From the NCBI RefSeq assembly GCF_949987515.2, contig NC_082683.1, forward strand, positions 125,264,582 to 125,328,581: a stretch of DNA of 64,000 bases, written 5' to 3'. Within the stretch, counting starts at the first letter, position 1. Each line of letters begins with the position of its first letter. The translations under genes were made by a program, and so were the position numbers. Of this stretch, positions 46,931 to 58,811 are shown in pieces. This DNA comes from Delphinus delphis. Its lineage: Eukaryota > Chordata > Mammalia > Artiodactyla > Delphinidae. The notes under the pieces were generated by a model. It saw only the letters and a list, made by a program, of their open reading frames with translations, did no database searches and was not told the origin of the DNA.

Positions 46931-47400
46931 AAAGCTGAGATGAAATGAGACCTGACTATTGGAAGGAAAGGGGAGTGAAGGGAGAAAAAAAGATGGAGAA
47001 GGAAAACTTATAAAATAAACATGAAAATTTTATTTGGAAACAATGGAAGTTTGTGGTAAATAAAGGTTTTTATTTTAGAAACACACACACACACACACAC
47101 ACACACAAATAGCTTGTAAAAAAATCAGTAATATTCTAGATTGAAACTTTGTATATAGAAATTTTACATTTCCTCAGAATGTTTACCTGGTAATATTTTT
47201 GGATCTTGGAACTACTTAACCAGTGAGACCTTTCTGTATGAACAGCTAATCATAAGAATGGGGTATGTAATGGTAGAAGTCTGTACTCCCCTATAGATTT
47301 TCAACACTCTCTCCTCAACAACCAATTCTGTATAATAATTCAGCTTTAAATTTGCTTCTGTTGAAATGAAAATAAAAGCAAATAGGTTTGGGGAAAAACA
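46931..47400 (+). other. Non-L1 segment between two poly(A) tracts (probable transduced flank)
   Basis: Unique-looking sequence with a (CA)n run (47082-47107) and a polyadenylation signal aataaa near 47370. It ends gggg-aaaaacaaaaaa directly at the downstream target-site copy. Confidence 0.75.
47082..47107 (+). repeat. (AC)n microsatellite
   Basis: Thirteen or so AC units. Confidence 0.95.
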
Positions 47401-48234
47401 AAAAAGTCAGGTAACAAGTATCAGTGTGGATGTGGAGAAACCAAGACTTTCATATACTGCTAGTGGTAATGTCAAATGGTGCAGTAGCTTTGGAAAACTT
47501 GTCTGGCCGATCTTCAATTAAACATAGGGTTACTATATGATCCAGCAATACTCATCTCAGGCATACACCCAAGAGAACTGAAAACATACATCCCCACAAA
47601 CCTGTACACAGCGTTTACAGTAGCATTATTCATAATGACCAAGGAAAGGAAACAACACAAATGTCCATCAACTGACAAACGGATAAACAAAATGTGGTAT
47701 ATCTATAAAATGAATACTATTCAGCCATAAAAAGAAAGTACTGAATACATGGTTACAACATGGATGAACCTTGAAAACGTTATGCTGTGAGAAAGAAGCC
47801 AGTCACAATAGATCACGTATTAAATGATTCCATTCATATGAAATGTCCAAAGCAGGGAAATCTCCAGAGGTGGGGAGCAGATCAGTGGCTGCACAGGGCT
47901 GTGGGGTAGGAAGGAAATAGCATAAGGTATGGGGTTTTTTTTTTGAGGTGATATTCTAAATGTTCTAAAACAGACTGTGATAATGGTTGCACATATGTGT
48001 AAATATACTAAAAACTATTGGACCGTACATTTTAAAACAGGTAAATTGTATTGGTATGTGATTTATATCTCTATAGTGCTATTTAAAAAGCAAATGTATA
48101 TAACTTACTCAGTTTTTTACAAACTTCACAAGATTTTCTTTCTCTTCCCCTCACCCCCTTTTTTCAACCTCTCTGAAAGAATTAATTTACCAGACAGCCA
48201 ATTGAGATAATTATTTCTTTAAAAAGATGTTCTT

Positions 48235-48430
48235 GGGCTTCCCTGGTGGCACAGTGGTTGGGAGTCCGCCTGCCAATGCAGGGGACACGGGTTTGTGCCC
48301 CGGTCCGGGAGGATCCCACATGCCGCGGAGCGGCTGGGCCCGTGAGCCATGGCCGCTGAGCCTGCGAGTCCGGAGCCTGCGCTCCGCAACGGGAGAGGCC
48401 ACAACAGTGAGAGGCCCGCGTAAAAAAAAA
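48235..48430 (+). mobile_element. CHR SINE
   Basis: Complete, from gggcttccctggtggcacag to the A-tail. Flanks aaagatgttctt and aaagatattctt differ at one base. Confidence 0.95.
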
Positions 48431-48649
48431 AAGATATTCTTTCATTGTCTTTGTTTTGATTACGCAAAATGTGACAGATAATAATACTTAAAAATGGTTA
48501 AAGCTAAATACTTAAAGCTAAATGTATATTTTTTTCTTCCACATTTCTCAAAAATAATGCCACTGCACCCTTTAGACCTTGGCCAGTATCATACTGTAAG
48601 GGTGCAGTATATGATTGAGTAGTGATTATCATAATAATCTCCATTACAC

Positions 48650-48895
48650 CAATGACAGTAGTAATGCTAGCTAATATCAATTACACGTTCACTATGCTAG
48701 GGAGTTTACATGAATAATCTCATTTATTCTTTACAATAATAATCCCAAGCAGTAGATATCATTATTATCCCAATTTCACAGATGAAGAAATTAAAATTTT
48801 GAGAGGTTTCCTACTTGGACCAAGAGCAATTGGTGTAGGTGGGATGTGAACTCAGATAACAGAACCCAAGTTCTTAACCACCTTGATATACTTCT
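48650..48895 (-). mobile_element. MIR SINE, reverse
   Basis: ttatcccaatttcacagatg, aagaaattaaaattttgaga and gggatgtgaactcagataac are the reversed MIR core. Confidence 0.85.
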
Positions 48896-49170
48896 TGTAT
48901 ATTATATATACAAATAAAAATCATGTACCACATTTTCTAGAGTTTCAACTTTTAAAACTGTAAATTATACTTCTAAGCCATGTAAAGGGAAAGGGAAAGG
49001 TATAATTCACCAAAAGTTCAGCAAAAAAATCAAAATTTTACAGTTGGAAGGAACAGCATAAATCATTTGGTTTGATGACAATTTCATGGACGTAATAAAA
49101 CCTGAGGATTTGGGGACTTTTGCCTAACCCTTACAAAATAAAGAAATCTCATTAATGATGCCTTTCTACA
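48896..49170. other. Anonymous intronic DNA
   Basis: Nothing recognised. Confidence 0.45.
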
Positions 49171-49174
49171 GTTA

Positions 49175-50310
49175 AGACTGATTTAGAACTCATTCATTCA
49201 TTCACTTATTCATTTAGTCATTTTTCATTTCAGTCAACAAATATATATTAAATGTCAACTATGTGCTAGGTTACACACTCCAGAAAGTCAAAGAGGAATA
49301 CAACAGTTCTAGCTCTCAAGGGGCTCACAGTCTGACTGGGAGGGGAGGTGGTCTTAAGCAACACATGTAAACTAATAATTACAATATAATGTGATAAGCA
49401 ACACTGAATAAACATGGCAGGGCCTTATGAGTCTGTTGGAAAGGTCAGGGAAGCCTTCACCAAGAAAATCATTAAGAGATAAATTTTCTTTCCCAGGAAG
49501 ATGGTACGGAACTTTAGCATGGAATGATGGTCAGAAATTGCAAGTCATTTAGGATTAATTGGAGCACAGCCAGTGAGAGTGGGAGACTGTATTAAGCATG
49601 TCTCTTTATTGTGATGTTCTGACATCTGGGGCTTTACTGACCCTGGAAAGAACCACCAATCCAGAGCCCCACACACAACCTCACCTCCTCTATCACATTT
49701 ATACCCCAGGCCAGTTTTCCTCTGCCCTTATCACCCCAGGGTCAGGTACCAAGACAACTCAGAACAGGCGCCTACACCCTAGGTCCCACTAAAATTATTA
49801 AAACCAGTCAATACAAAGCCTGCTTACCCTGTCCTGCCTATCCTTCCGCAGAAGCCACAATAAAGGCTCTTGCCCACGTACCCCACTGCCACCCCACTCC
49901 TTCTGCTTCCTGACTAACCCCAGTGCTTTTCCCTGTGTGGGACAGCACACCCCTTCCACTTGAGAACTGTAAATACCTTTCAACAGCAATCGTCTCCTGA
50001 TCTGCGGACTTCACCATGTCTGAATAATAATAAAACCTACATTTTAAAACACACAGTAAGTGCAACTACATAGCTAGAAAAGGGGAAAGATAGTGTATGG
50101 CCTTGTCTGTCTTGCTGAGGAGTTTTTAACTACGCAGTAAACACTGGAAGCAAAAGAATGGTTTTAAGAAGGGGAATGACGTGATGAGATTTACATTTAA
50201 AAAAATTACTCAGGTAGCTGTGTGGTTACTGAATTGGAGGGAGGTAATTCTGAAAGCAAGGAGACCAGGTAGAAGGTTATTGTCTAAAATAGTCAGGAAG
50301 TGGAGAAAAT
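49175..50310 (-). mobile_element. LINE-2 3' region, reverse, split by an insertion
   Basis: Left part to about 49585: cattcattcacttattcatt, ctctcaaggggctcacagtc, ggaaaggtcagggaagcctt. Right part from about 50085: tatggccttgtctgtcttgc, aagaaggggaatgacgtgat, ggagaccaggtagaaggtta. In the L2 these two blocks are close together, so roughly 470 bp were inserted. Confidence 0.7.
49586..50060 (+). mobile_element. Possible solo LTR-like insertion
   Basis: An insertion within the reverse L2. It begins near tgtattaagc and is C-rich in the middle. It has aataaaggctcttgcccacg (49859 on), reminiscent of a retroviral LTR polyadenylation region. No clear target duplication or family match, so this is tentative. 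It contains no viral genes. Confidence 0.35.
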
Positions 50311-50339
50311 CTCAAGATTTTTCTTTTTTTTTTTTTTTC

Positions 50340-50975
50340 TGTTCTTGTACTGTTTCATCTATTCTCCACATAGAAACTAATAGAGATAGTGCTAAAACAC
50401 GTCAGATCGTGTTGGTCCTTTGCTCAAACTCGTCAACGGCCTCTCTTTCACTCAGAGTAAAAGCCAAAGTCCTTTCAGTGGTATGCAATGCTCCAACCTG
50501 GGTATTTCTTCCCATCCCTTACCAACTTGACTTCACCTCCTGCTGTTCTCCCCGTGGTCACTCTGCTCCAGCCACACTGGGCTCCTGGCTTTTTCCAACA
50601 TACCAGGCACTCTGCAACTTTGGGACTTGATGTTCCCTTGACCTAGACTGCTAACTGACTCTTACCCTTACCTCCTTCGAGTCTGTATCCAATGTTACAG
50701 CCTTCCTTGTCCACTCCCTTTAAAAGCTGCAAATTCCTCCCCTTCCGGGAGAACCTATTTCCTTCCCTGATTGATTCCCCCCTACAGCACTTACCATCAT
50801 TGGCCATACTAAACATTTTACTTATTTATTCTGTTCGTGGTATATCTCCCTCCATCGGAACGTAATGTCTGTGAGGACAAGGTTCATTGCTTGTTTTGTT
50901 TATTGCTATATCTCCATAGTCTACTCAGTACATAATAGGTACCCCCCAAATATTTGTTGAATGAATGAGTGAATT
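50340..50975 (+). mobile_element. LINE-2 3' region, forward, well preserved
   Basis: ctttcactcagagtaaaagc, gtggtcactctgctccagcc, accaggcactctgcaacttt, gtctgtgaggacaaggttca and the terminal atatttgttgaatgaatgag. Confidence 0.92.
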
Positions 50976-50979
50976 CATC

Positions 50980-51600
50980 CAAATATCTGTATAGAAGTTG
51001 GAGCAGGTGTTGAGAGAATGAACAATAAGTATGGGATACAAGTCTTGTAAGTTCTCAGAAGCTCAGAGTGGCAAGGATGGGGAGGATTCATGCTGGAAAA
51101 AGGAATAAAATAGAAGAAGCTGCCTTGGGTACTACTCTGTCTTCTAACTCCAGGGCTCCTTGTTTATCTTTATTTGACCCTGTGTATCTTCCTCTGGCCT
51201 TCATTTTGTCTTATGCTTGGGTCCTCTTTTGGCAGCCTGATGAAGTCTAAAAACCTTTCTCAGAGCAATGCTTTTAAATGCATAAAACACACAGGATTAT
51301 AAAGGAAACATTATTTTGAAATATAATTATCAAAATAGTTTTTAAGTGGTAATATAAAAACATAATGTGCATCTTTATTAAGATCTAGCAGCTCTTCTAA
51401 CAGCTCCTATACTTTTAAACTAGCAATGGTTGTAAATGATATTCTATGATCTCTACAATTGTAACGTGATACAAAAATGTTTGTAATTTCTAATGATTGC
51501 AAAGTCAAGGTATAGCCATTACAGTAGTTTATTGCTTGTATTCACAGGAATTCTAACTTTCATTCAGAGATCGGTGAAAATAAGTACATGATTTTTTTTT
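50980..51600. other. Anonymous intronic DNA
   Basis: Nothing recognised. Confidence 0.45.
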
Positions 51601-51604
51601 TCAC

Positions 51605-51690
51605 ATCCAAGGTCACAGACTCCTGAATTCTATTCCCCAAAACTTTAGGGGTCTGTAGACAACAGGATAAGAATCCCTGCTCTAGGTTCA
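51605..51690. mobile_element. hAT-like terminal fragment
   Basis: aggggtctgtagacaacagg followed by agaatccctgctct resembles a hAT terminus (reverse cagggattctta...). Confidence 0.45.
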
Positions 51691-51739
51691 GTCTCAGGCT
51701 ACATTCAAAGGGGAAGGAGAGGATCAAAACTAAGTACCC

Positions 51740-52247
51740 CTCCATACACACAATGCAATACTACTCAGCTATAAAAAAGAATAAAACAATGCCATTTGCA
51801 GCAACATGGATGGACCCAAAGATTATCATACTAAGTGAAGTAAGTCAGAAAGAGAAATACAAATACCATATGATATCACTTATATGTGGAATCTAAAATA
51901 TGACACCAATGAACTTATCTACAAAACAGAACCAGACTCACAGACATAGAGAACAGACTTGTGGTTGCCAAGGGGGTGGGGGAGTAGGGGAAGAATGGAT
52001 TGGCAGTTTGGGGTTAGCAGATGAAAACTATTATATACAGAATGGATAAACAACAAGGTCCTACTGTGTAGCACAAAGAACTATATTCAATATCCTGTGA
52101 TAAACCATAATGGAAAAGAATGTGAAAAAGAATGTATATATACATGTATAAGTGAATCACTCTGCTGTACAGCAGAAATTAACATAACATTGTAAATCAA
52201 CTATACTTCAATAAAATAAATTTAAAAATAATAAAATAAAATAAAAG
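51740..52247 (+). mobile_element. LINE-1 3' end
   Basis: Same ORF2 tail and 3'UTR type as at 1-463 (gcaacatggatggacccaaa, tgtagcacaaagaactatat), ending in an A/T-rich tail. Duplication ctaagtaccc at 51730-51739 and 52248-52257. Confidence 0.93.
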
Positions 52248-52259
52248 CTAAGTACCCTT

Positions 52260-52905
52260 CTGTCCTCTCGGCACCTGAAACTTGGGGGAGGAGGGAGGAG
52301 AAAACAAAAGCAAAACAAAACTATTTTTCCAAATTCCTTTAACTGTAGATAATCCTTTTCATTCAATACTTAGAGAACAGACCTAAAAATGCAAGAATTT
52401 GTGAATGTTAGAATATCAGGATGAATGAGTTTCAACAACAGTACAAATGGTTACTTTTTAACACTCTTGAGAAATTCAAAAGCACAGCAGCATGGGAGAC
52501 TCAAAATCAGTGTAAAAATCCATAGCACGGGGAAGGGAGTGTGCTGGGATGAGTAAGCGGGAAAGAAAGAAGAGAAATTTTGAAATTTAGATTTATGTAG
52601 CCCTGTTTACCTTTCTCTCTTCCCTAAAAAGGAAAAGTTATGTTTCAAAATTCTTTATGTTCTCTTCATGGTCCCTGCAGGCAGCTTAGCAAGAATTATA
52701 CGGTCTGCAATTTCTTCTTATCCTGATTGTCATCTCTTACTTTTGGCAACAAAGTTGGAATATACTTCATGCCAGATGCCCTTTTTGGAGATTCACAACT
52801 TATGTTAGCATTCAAAATGTTCTAGAGTCCTGTACTAGACAAATTTGCTTAACGTCATTTAACCCAGTATTTCCTAATCTTTTTGCTTGTCTTTTCAGTT
52901 GTTGG
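52260..52905. other. Anonymous intronic DNA
   Basis: Nothing recognised. Confidence 0.45.
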
Positions 52906-52909
52906 AAAT

Positions 52910-54245
52910 TTATCAATTTTTTCTTCCAGTTTTATTGGGATATAACTAACAGATAGCACTGTACAAGTTTAAGGTGTACGGTGTAATGATTTGCCTTACA
53001 TATATCTGGAAATGATAACCACAATAAGTTTAGTGAATATCCGTCATCTCATATAAATACAAAATTTTAAAAACAGGAAAATTTTTTTTTCCTTGTGAGG
53101 AGAACTCTTAGGATTCACACTCTTAACTTTGATATAGAACTTACATCAGTGTTAGTTATGTTTATCATGTTGTACATTAACATTCCTAGTACTTATTTAT
53201 CTTATAACTGTACCTTTTGACTACCTTCATCCTACTATCCTTCATCCCCTACCTGCTGCCTCTCATAATCACAAATCTTATCTCTATGAGTTTTTTAAAA
53301 AAATAAATTTATTTATTTAATTTATTTATTTTTGGCTGTATTGGGTCTTCACTGCTTTGCGTGGGCTTTCTCTAGTTGCGGCGAGTGGGGGCTCTTACTC
53401 TTTGTTGCAGCGTGCGGCATCTCATTGCGGTGGTTTCTCTTGTTGCAGAGCACGGGCTTCAGAAGTTGTGGCACGTGGGCTCAGTAGTTGTGGCTTGAGG
53501 CCTCTAGAGCTCAGGCTCAGTAGTTGTGGCACACGGCTTAGTTGCTCTGCGGCATGTGGGATCTTCCCGGACCAGAGCTTGAACCCGTGTCCCCTGCACT
53601 GGCAGGCGGATTCTTAACCACTGCACCACCAGGAAGGCCTATGAGTTTGTTTTTGAAATATAATTGACCTACAACACTATATTAGTTGTTGATATACAAC
53701 ATAGAGATTCAATACTTCTATACATTTCAAAATGATCACTGTAATAAGTCTAGTTACCATCTGTCACCATACAAAAATATTACATAATTATTGACTTTAT
53801 TCCCCACACTGCACATTTCATACCCATGACTCATTTATTTTGTAACTAGAAGTCTGTAGCTCTTAATCTCCCTCACCTATTTCTGTCCTCCCCCAACCCT
53901 GCTCTCCTCTTTGGCAACCACCTGTTTGTTCTCTGTATCTATGACTGTTTCTGTTTTGTTGTATGTGTTCATTTGTTTTGTTTTTTAGATTCCACATATG
54001 AGTGAAATCATACAGTATTTGTCTTTCTCTGTCTGACTTCACTTAGCATAAGACCCTCAAGGTCCATCATGTTGTCGCAAATGACAATATTTCATTCTTT
54101 TTTACGGCTAATATTCGATTGTATATATAGCCCACATCCATTCAACTATTGATGGGCACTTAAGGTTGCTTCCATATCTTGCCAATTGTAAATAATGCTG
54201 CTATGAAAATGGGGTGCGTATATCTTTTCAAATTAGTGTTTCAGT
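52910..54245 (-). mobile_element. LINE-1 3' half, reverse, split by a SINE
   Basis: ttttattgggatataactaa, ctctttggcaaccacctgtt, gattccacatatgagtgaaa and taaataatgctgctatgaaa are reversed L1 3'UTR and ORF2 tail. Confidence 0.9.
53295..53638 (-). mobile_element. CHR-family SINE, long variant, reverse
   Basis: Starts with an A/T-rich tail, then ttttggctgtattgggtctt, multiple tcagtagttgtggc units and the end accaccaggaaggcc. Duplication ctatgagttt on both sides. Confidence 0.95.
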
Positions 54246-54319
54246 ATTTCTCGATCTTATTTGATCACAAACTTTTTTCCATTTGATACATATGTCTATC
54301 ATGGCAATTATAAGACTTT

Positions 54320-54490
54320 ATTGCAATTACTGATTGTGCAGAGATTTCCTTCCACTAGGATATAAGTTCCTTTGGCTCAGGGAAAATGTGTTTTCATCTT
54401 CTCATTGTCAATGCCTAAGAATTCTAGACACCTAGATGGTTTGTAAATGTTGTTTGGTGGTTGGTGGGTGGGTTGATTGAATGAATAAAT
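54320..54490 (+). mobile_element. LINE-2 terminal fragment
   Basis: ttccttccactaggatataa, ggctcagggaaaatgtgttt and gggttgattgaatgaataaa. Confidence 0.7.
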
Positions 54491-54494
54491 CAGA

Positions 54495-55235
54495 GAGATA
54501 AAAAGAAATGCTTTGAGCCAAATTCTTGTAAGGAACCTTCAGAAGCCTGACAAGGTAAGGTTAACAGTAGGAGAGGATAACAAAGATCAGTGGCTATTAT
54601 CAGTAAAAGTCAACATGCACAGTTATATTTAATCTAAAATAATAGTGAAACCTCAGTTAAGAAAAGGCAGGCACATTTCTATTCTAATCATTTCCACAGC
54701 TTTGAAATTAGAAAGACTACGTCATTAATGATTTAATCAGCATCTCATTTGCATTCCATGCAAGATTAATTGTGACATCTCAGTAAGTGTCACATTTACT
54801 AGCAATAAATTATGGTAATTAATAGGGAGGCTTAAAGGCCAAAACTGGGACCAATCTCAAATAGTTTATAAATGTAATCTTTAATGGCTTGGATCACATT
54901 TATAGGAGATAATAAATTAGTAAATATATATCCACAGAGTTACAGGTTTAGGAAAAAAAATATTATTAGTATTTGGCTTTCAACTCCACAAGGTTTTAAA
55001 GAATGTTTTTTCATAGTCTATCTGTTTTTGGATCCTAATCAACTAATTCCACCTACTTCTGATTCCCCAAAGCAGAACTAACAAGCAAGCAACATCTGCT
55101 GGTTACAGCAGGATGATGTGTAGCATTTTTCTTTTTACCAAACCCGAGTTCAAAAAAAAATCTTCAAAATTAGAATTAACATTGAAGGAGCTGAATAAGG
55201 GCCCATTACTGCCAGACTACTTTCTTTAAGAACAA
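54495..55235. other. Anonymous intronic DNA
   Basis: AT-rich; nothing recognised. Confidence 0.45.
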
Positions 55236-55240
55236 AACAG

Positions 55241-55464
55241 GGGCTTCCCTGGTGGCACAGTGGTTAAGAATCCACCTGCCAATGCAGTTCGAGCCCTGGT
55301 CCAGGAAAGATCCCACATGCCGCGGAGCAACTGAGCACGTGCACCACAACTACTGAGCCTGCGCTCTAGAGCCCATGCTCCGCAACGAGAAGACACTGCA
55401 ATGAGATGCCTGTGCACTGCAACGATTGTAGCCCTGCTCACAGCAACTAGAGAGAGCCCTCGTT
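55241..55464 (+). mobile_element. CHR-family SINE, long variant, 3' truncated and internally deleted
   Basis: Starts gggcttccctggtggcacag. It lacks the ggggacacgg stretch before the B box and ends abruptly after aactagagagagccctcg with no A-tail. Confidence 0.9.
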
Positions 55465-55499
55465 GAAACTTTTCCATAGAACTTTCCACTGTACTTGAA

Positions 55500-55945
55500 T
55501 AGACACAAACTAGTTAATGTGGCCTTCATAACCTGCCTAAACTATCTCTTCAGTCACACCGTAGGCTACCCTCCTCTTTGTACTGTAAGTAGAGCCAAAC
55601 TGGACTTCTCTGAATTCCTAGAATATGCTAGGTTCTCCCCAGATTTAGGGTCTCCACACATGGCTGTTCTCTATCCTTCAAATTTGGAATAAATGAGAAT
55701 GTTTCAGGAATCTCTCCACTTCAACTAAGCTACAGCCTTCTGTTATAAGCTCTTGCACAATGACAACACTCTGTTATAGCACTTAATGTAGTTCTAATAC
55801 ATACATATTCATATAATCATTTGTTTAACAGCCATATTCCTCATTAGACTATCAATTCCACATTGACAGAGCTAACATCTATCATCCTACTGCTGAATAC
55901 CACCCCCACACACAATGTACTCAATAATTTTAGTTGAATGAAACA
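55500..55945 (+). mobile_element. LINE-2 3' region
   Basis: gaattcctagaatatgctag, gttataagctcttgcacaat, tagcacttaatgtagttcta and a terminal ttttagttgaatgaaaca. Confidence 0.65.
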
Positions 55946-56154
55946 AAGTAAATCCCAATCTACCAAAAATGTAGGTAAAAGGTAAAAATCTCTTAAAGGG
56001 AGATTTATTTCTAGTATACCCTAAGTCTACACCATAGTCAATCTCTAGAAGTTTTATTCACAAAGGATACTTTCCTATATACTCCATGCCACTAGAAGAT
56101 AGACAGACAGAGAGATAGAGATGTATATCTGTAAAACACTATTCTTTGTATGAT

Positions 56155-57085
56155 TTTTTTTTTAGATTCCACATATAAATGAGATTATATGGTATATGTC
56201 TTTTTCTGTGTGACTCATTTCATTTAGCATAATGCCCTCAAGATTGATCCATTTTGTCACAAATGGCAGGATTTCCTTCCTTTTATTTTTTCTTTGCCTG
56301 AATAATAATATTCCACTGTGTCTACATACCACATTTTCATTATCTATTAATCCATCAAAGGACACTTAGGTTGTTTCCACGTCTTGGCCATTGATTCTGC
56401 ATAAATATGGGGATGCAAATATGTTTTCAAGTTAGTGTCATTTCCTTTGGATATATACCTAGAAGTGGAATTGCTGGATCATATGGAGGACCGTCCATAC
56501 TGTTTTTCATAGTGGCTACACCAATTTACATTCCCACCAAAGTGCACAAGGGTTCCCTTTGCTCCACATCCTTGGCAACACTTGTTATTTCTTGTCTTTT
56601 TGATAGTAGCCATTCTGACAGGTGTGAGGTGATACCTCATTACGGTTTTAATTTGCATTTCTCTGATAATTAGTGATAATTAGTGATGCAGAGTACCTTT
56701 TCACATACCTGCTGGCCATCTGCATGTCTCCTCTGGAAAAATGTCTTCAGATCCTCTGCCCATTTTTTTAATCAGATTTTTTTTTGCTATTGAATTGTAT
56801 GAGTTCTTTATATATTTTAGATATTAACTCTTCTAAAAATATCATTCTCGGGCTTCCCTGGTGGCACAGTGGTTGAGAGTCTGCCTGCTGATGCAGGGGA
56901 CACGGGTTCGTGCCCCAGTCTGGGAGGATCCCACATTCTACGGAGCGGCTGGGCTGCTGAGCCATGGCCGCTGAGCCTGCGCGTCCGGAGCCTGTACTCC
57001 GCAATGGGAGAGGCCATAACAGTGAGAGGCCCGCGTACCGCAAAAATAAATAAATAAATAAAAATATCATTCTCAATATCACTAT
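56155..57085 (-). mobile_element. LINE-1 3' portion, reverse, split by a SINE
   Basis: gattccacatataaatgaga, tatacctagaagtggaattg, gacaggtgtgaggtgatacc and tcttcagatcctctgcccat are reversed ORF2. The text crosses the SINE at 56850-57058. Confidence 0.9.
56850..57058 (+). mobile_element. CHR SINE nested in a reverse L1
   Basis: Complete, with an (AAAT)n tail. Perfect 16-bp duplication taaaaatatcattctc at 56834-56849 and 57059-57074. Confidence 0.97.
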
Positions 57086-57089
57086 ATTT

Positions 57090-57795
57090 TTTTTCTGTCA
57101 GAATAAAAGAGTGTACTCGAAATGTAATGTGCCAAAACAAGAATTGTAATGTTATTATAGAATAACAGACTTTCCCAGTTATAATCACAAATAAAATGGG
57201 GGGGAAAAAGGGGAGTGGGGGGAAGAGGTTTCATGATCAAAGGACAGTGTGATACCCCTAGAGAATCAGACAATGAACAGTTCTCACCAGCTAAGCTAGC
57301 CCAATCATGTTTGGTGGACTTACAATGCAGATGCTAGAGACACATTTGGATATATTAAAAAGAAACTTTTGGAAAAGAATTAACCATAAACACTATTCAT
57401 CATAAAAGTATAAAAATGGTGTTTAAATGGTTTTACAGGGGAAAACATTATTTTATTTCTGAATATACAATATGTAATAGCTAGGAGTTAAAGTGAGATA
57501 GTATAAAGTTCCTTTTGTCTTTAACTTTTTACTGTTTTCTTGGGTTTTGGGCATCTATTCATAATATAAGTAACTATGATATATGTGAAATAAGGCAAAC
57601 ACTGTCATTTATTTTGTGGCTTTTGGGTCAGCTGACAGCTAAGTCACTCAGAAAAAGGATTACACAATCTCTCGTTTTAAAACTTTATAGAGAAGAAAGT
57701 ACTTCTGTATCTAATTTTCAAAAGTCATTTGATTTGTACATGTTTAATGCCTTGGTAATGTGACAGGGTCTCGCAGACAAGTAATAAGACTTGTA
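57090..57795. other. Anonymous intronic DNA
   Basis: Forward frame 57515-57763 without recognisable domain; nothing else. Confidence 0.45.
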
Positions 57796-57799
57796 TAAT

Positions 57800-57875
57800 A
57801 TTGATAAAATGGTTAAAAGCATGAACTCTGAATCCCAGTTCAAACGTTTGGATCCCAGTTCTGACACTTAATGGC
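57800..57875 (+). mobile_element. MIR fragment
   Basis: aagcatgaactctgaatccc and gatcccagttctgacactta. Confidence 0.6.
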
Positions 57876-58166
57876 GGGAACAAAAACAAAAAAAAAAGAG
57901 GAGAAAATATTTCATGTTAACTTAGTTGAAAAATCTACACATTACCAGAAGAAGATATGTAATAATTTTAAACATCTTCCTTGTAAATTTGAATTACATC
58001 TCCTGCCTTTTCAGGAAAATACTGCTTGAACCAGTAATACTAATATATTTGAATAAAGCTTTATTTTGTCATTGAAAAGTATTATAAAATATTGTTTTAT
58101 TTCAGTAGTTTAATGTCAACTGCTTTTCTATTACTCTCTTATTAGATCACATTGTTTCATCTTTTT

Positions 58167-58525
58167 TAAAAAATAAATCTATTTATTTAATTAACTTATT
58201 TTTGGCTGCATTGGGTCTTCGTTGCTGCACGTGGGCTTTCTCTGGTTGCGGTGAGTGGGGCCTACTCTTGGTTGTGGTGCGCGGGCTTCTCATTGCGGTG
58301 GCTTCTCTTGTTGCGGAGCACGGGCTGTAGGTGCACACGCTTCAGTAGTTGTGGTGTGTGGGCTTCAGTAGTTGTGGCCCGTGGGCTCTAGTGTGCAGGC
58401 TCAGTAGCTGTGGTGCACAGGCTTAGTTGCTCCACGGCATGTGGGATCTTCCCAGACCAGAGATCGAGCCCGCGTCCCCTGCACTGGCAGGCGGATCCTT
58501 AACTACTGCGCCACTAGGCAAGTCC
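58167..58525 (-). mobile_element. CHR-family SINE, long variant, reverse
   Basis: ttttggctgcattgggtctt, repeated ttcagtagttgtgg units, and the end gcgccactaggcaagtcc. Imperfect 10-bp duplication tcatcttttt and tcatattttt. Confidence 0.94.
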
Positions 58526-58811
58526 TCATATTTTTATAATCAGAAAGAGAGTTACGATCTTTGCCAAGTTTTTGAGCTGAGTGTTATTTGACACCAAAAC
58601 AAAAGAAATCCAAAACAATAGTTATTCTGAAATGTAAGAATTTTCTACTATGTATTTTGTACTTTGAGCTAATTATATTAAACACTATCTATACTCTTCA
58701 TGAAAAATTATTTTCTTTAGCCAGGATATTTTATTAATCAGGCATTGCTAATTATATTCTCTACTTTTATGAAAGTCATTCGAGCTTACTCTTTTAAAAA
58801 TGTAAAAAATA

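Larger units (their letters stand above)
41667..47400 (+). mobile_element. Younger LINE-1, about 5 kb, with a probable 3' transduction
   Basis: Contains the end of the 5'UTR, ORF1, the inter-ORF spacer, ORF2 and a short 3'UTR ending in an A-rich tract (about 46911-46930). About 470 bp without L1 similarity follow, with an AATAAA and then aaaaacaaaaaa. The whole unit is flanked by aaaaagtcaggtaaca (41651-41666 and 47401-47416). A SINE later landed at its 5' junction. Confidence 0.9.
40960..48095 (+). mobile_element. Old LINE-1 3' half, split by a younger L1 and a SINE
   Basis: The left part (about 40960-41666) carries ORF2 C-terminal text with many changes and ends atcaaaaagtcaggtaaca. The right part resumes at 47401 with the same aaaaagtcaggtaaca and continues agtatcagtgtggatgtgg to the 3'UTR end near 48095. 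The two parts are collinear once the insertion is removed. Confidence 0.9.

Noticed and set aside
49586..50060. An endogenous retrovirus.
   Set aside because: No gag, pol or env similarity nearby. At most a solo LTR-like segment.
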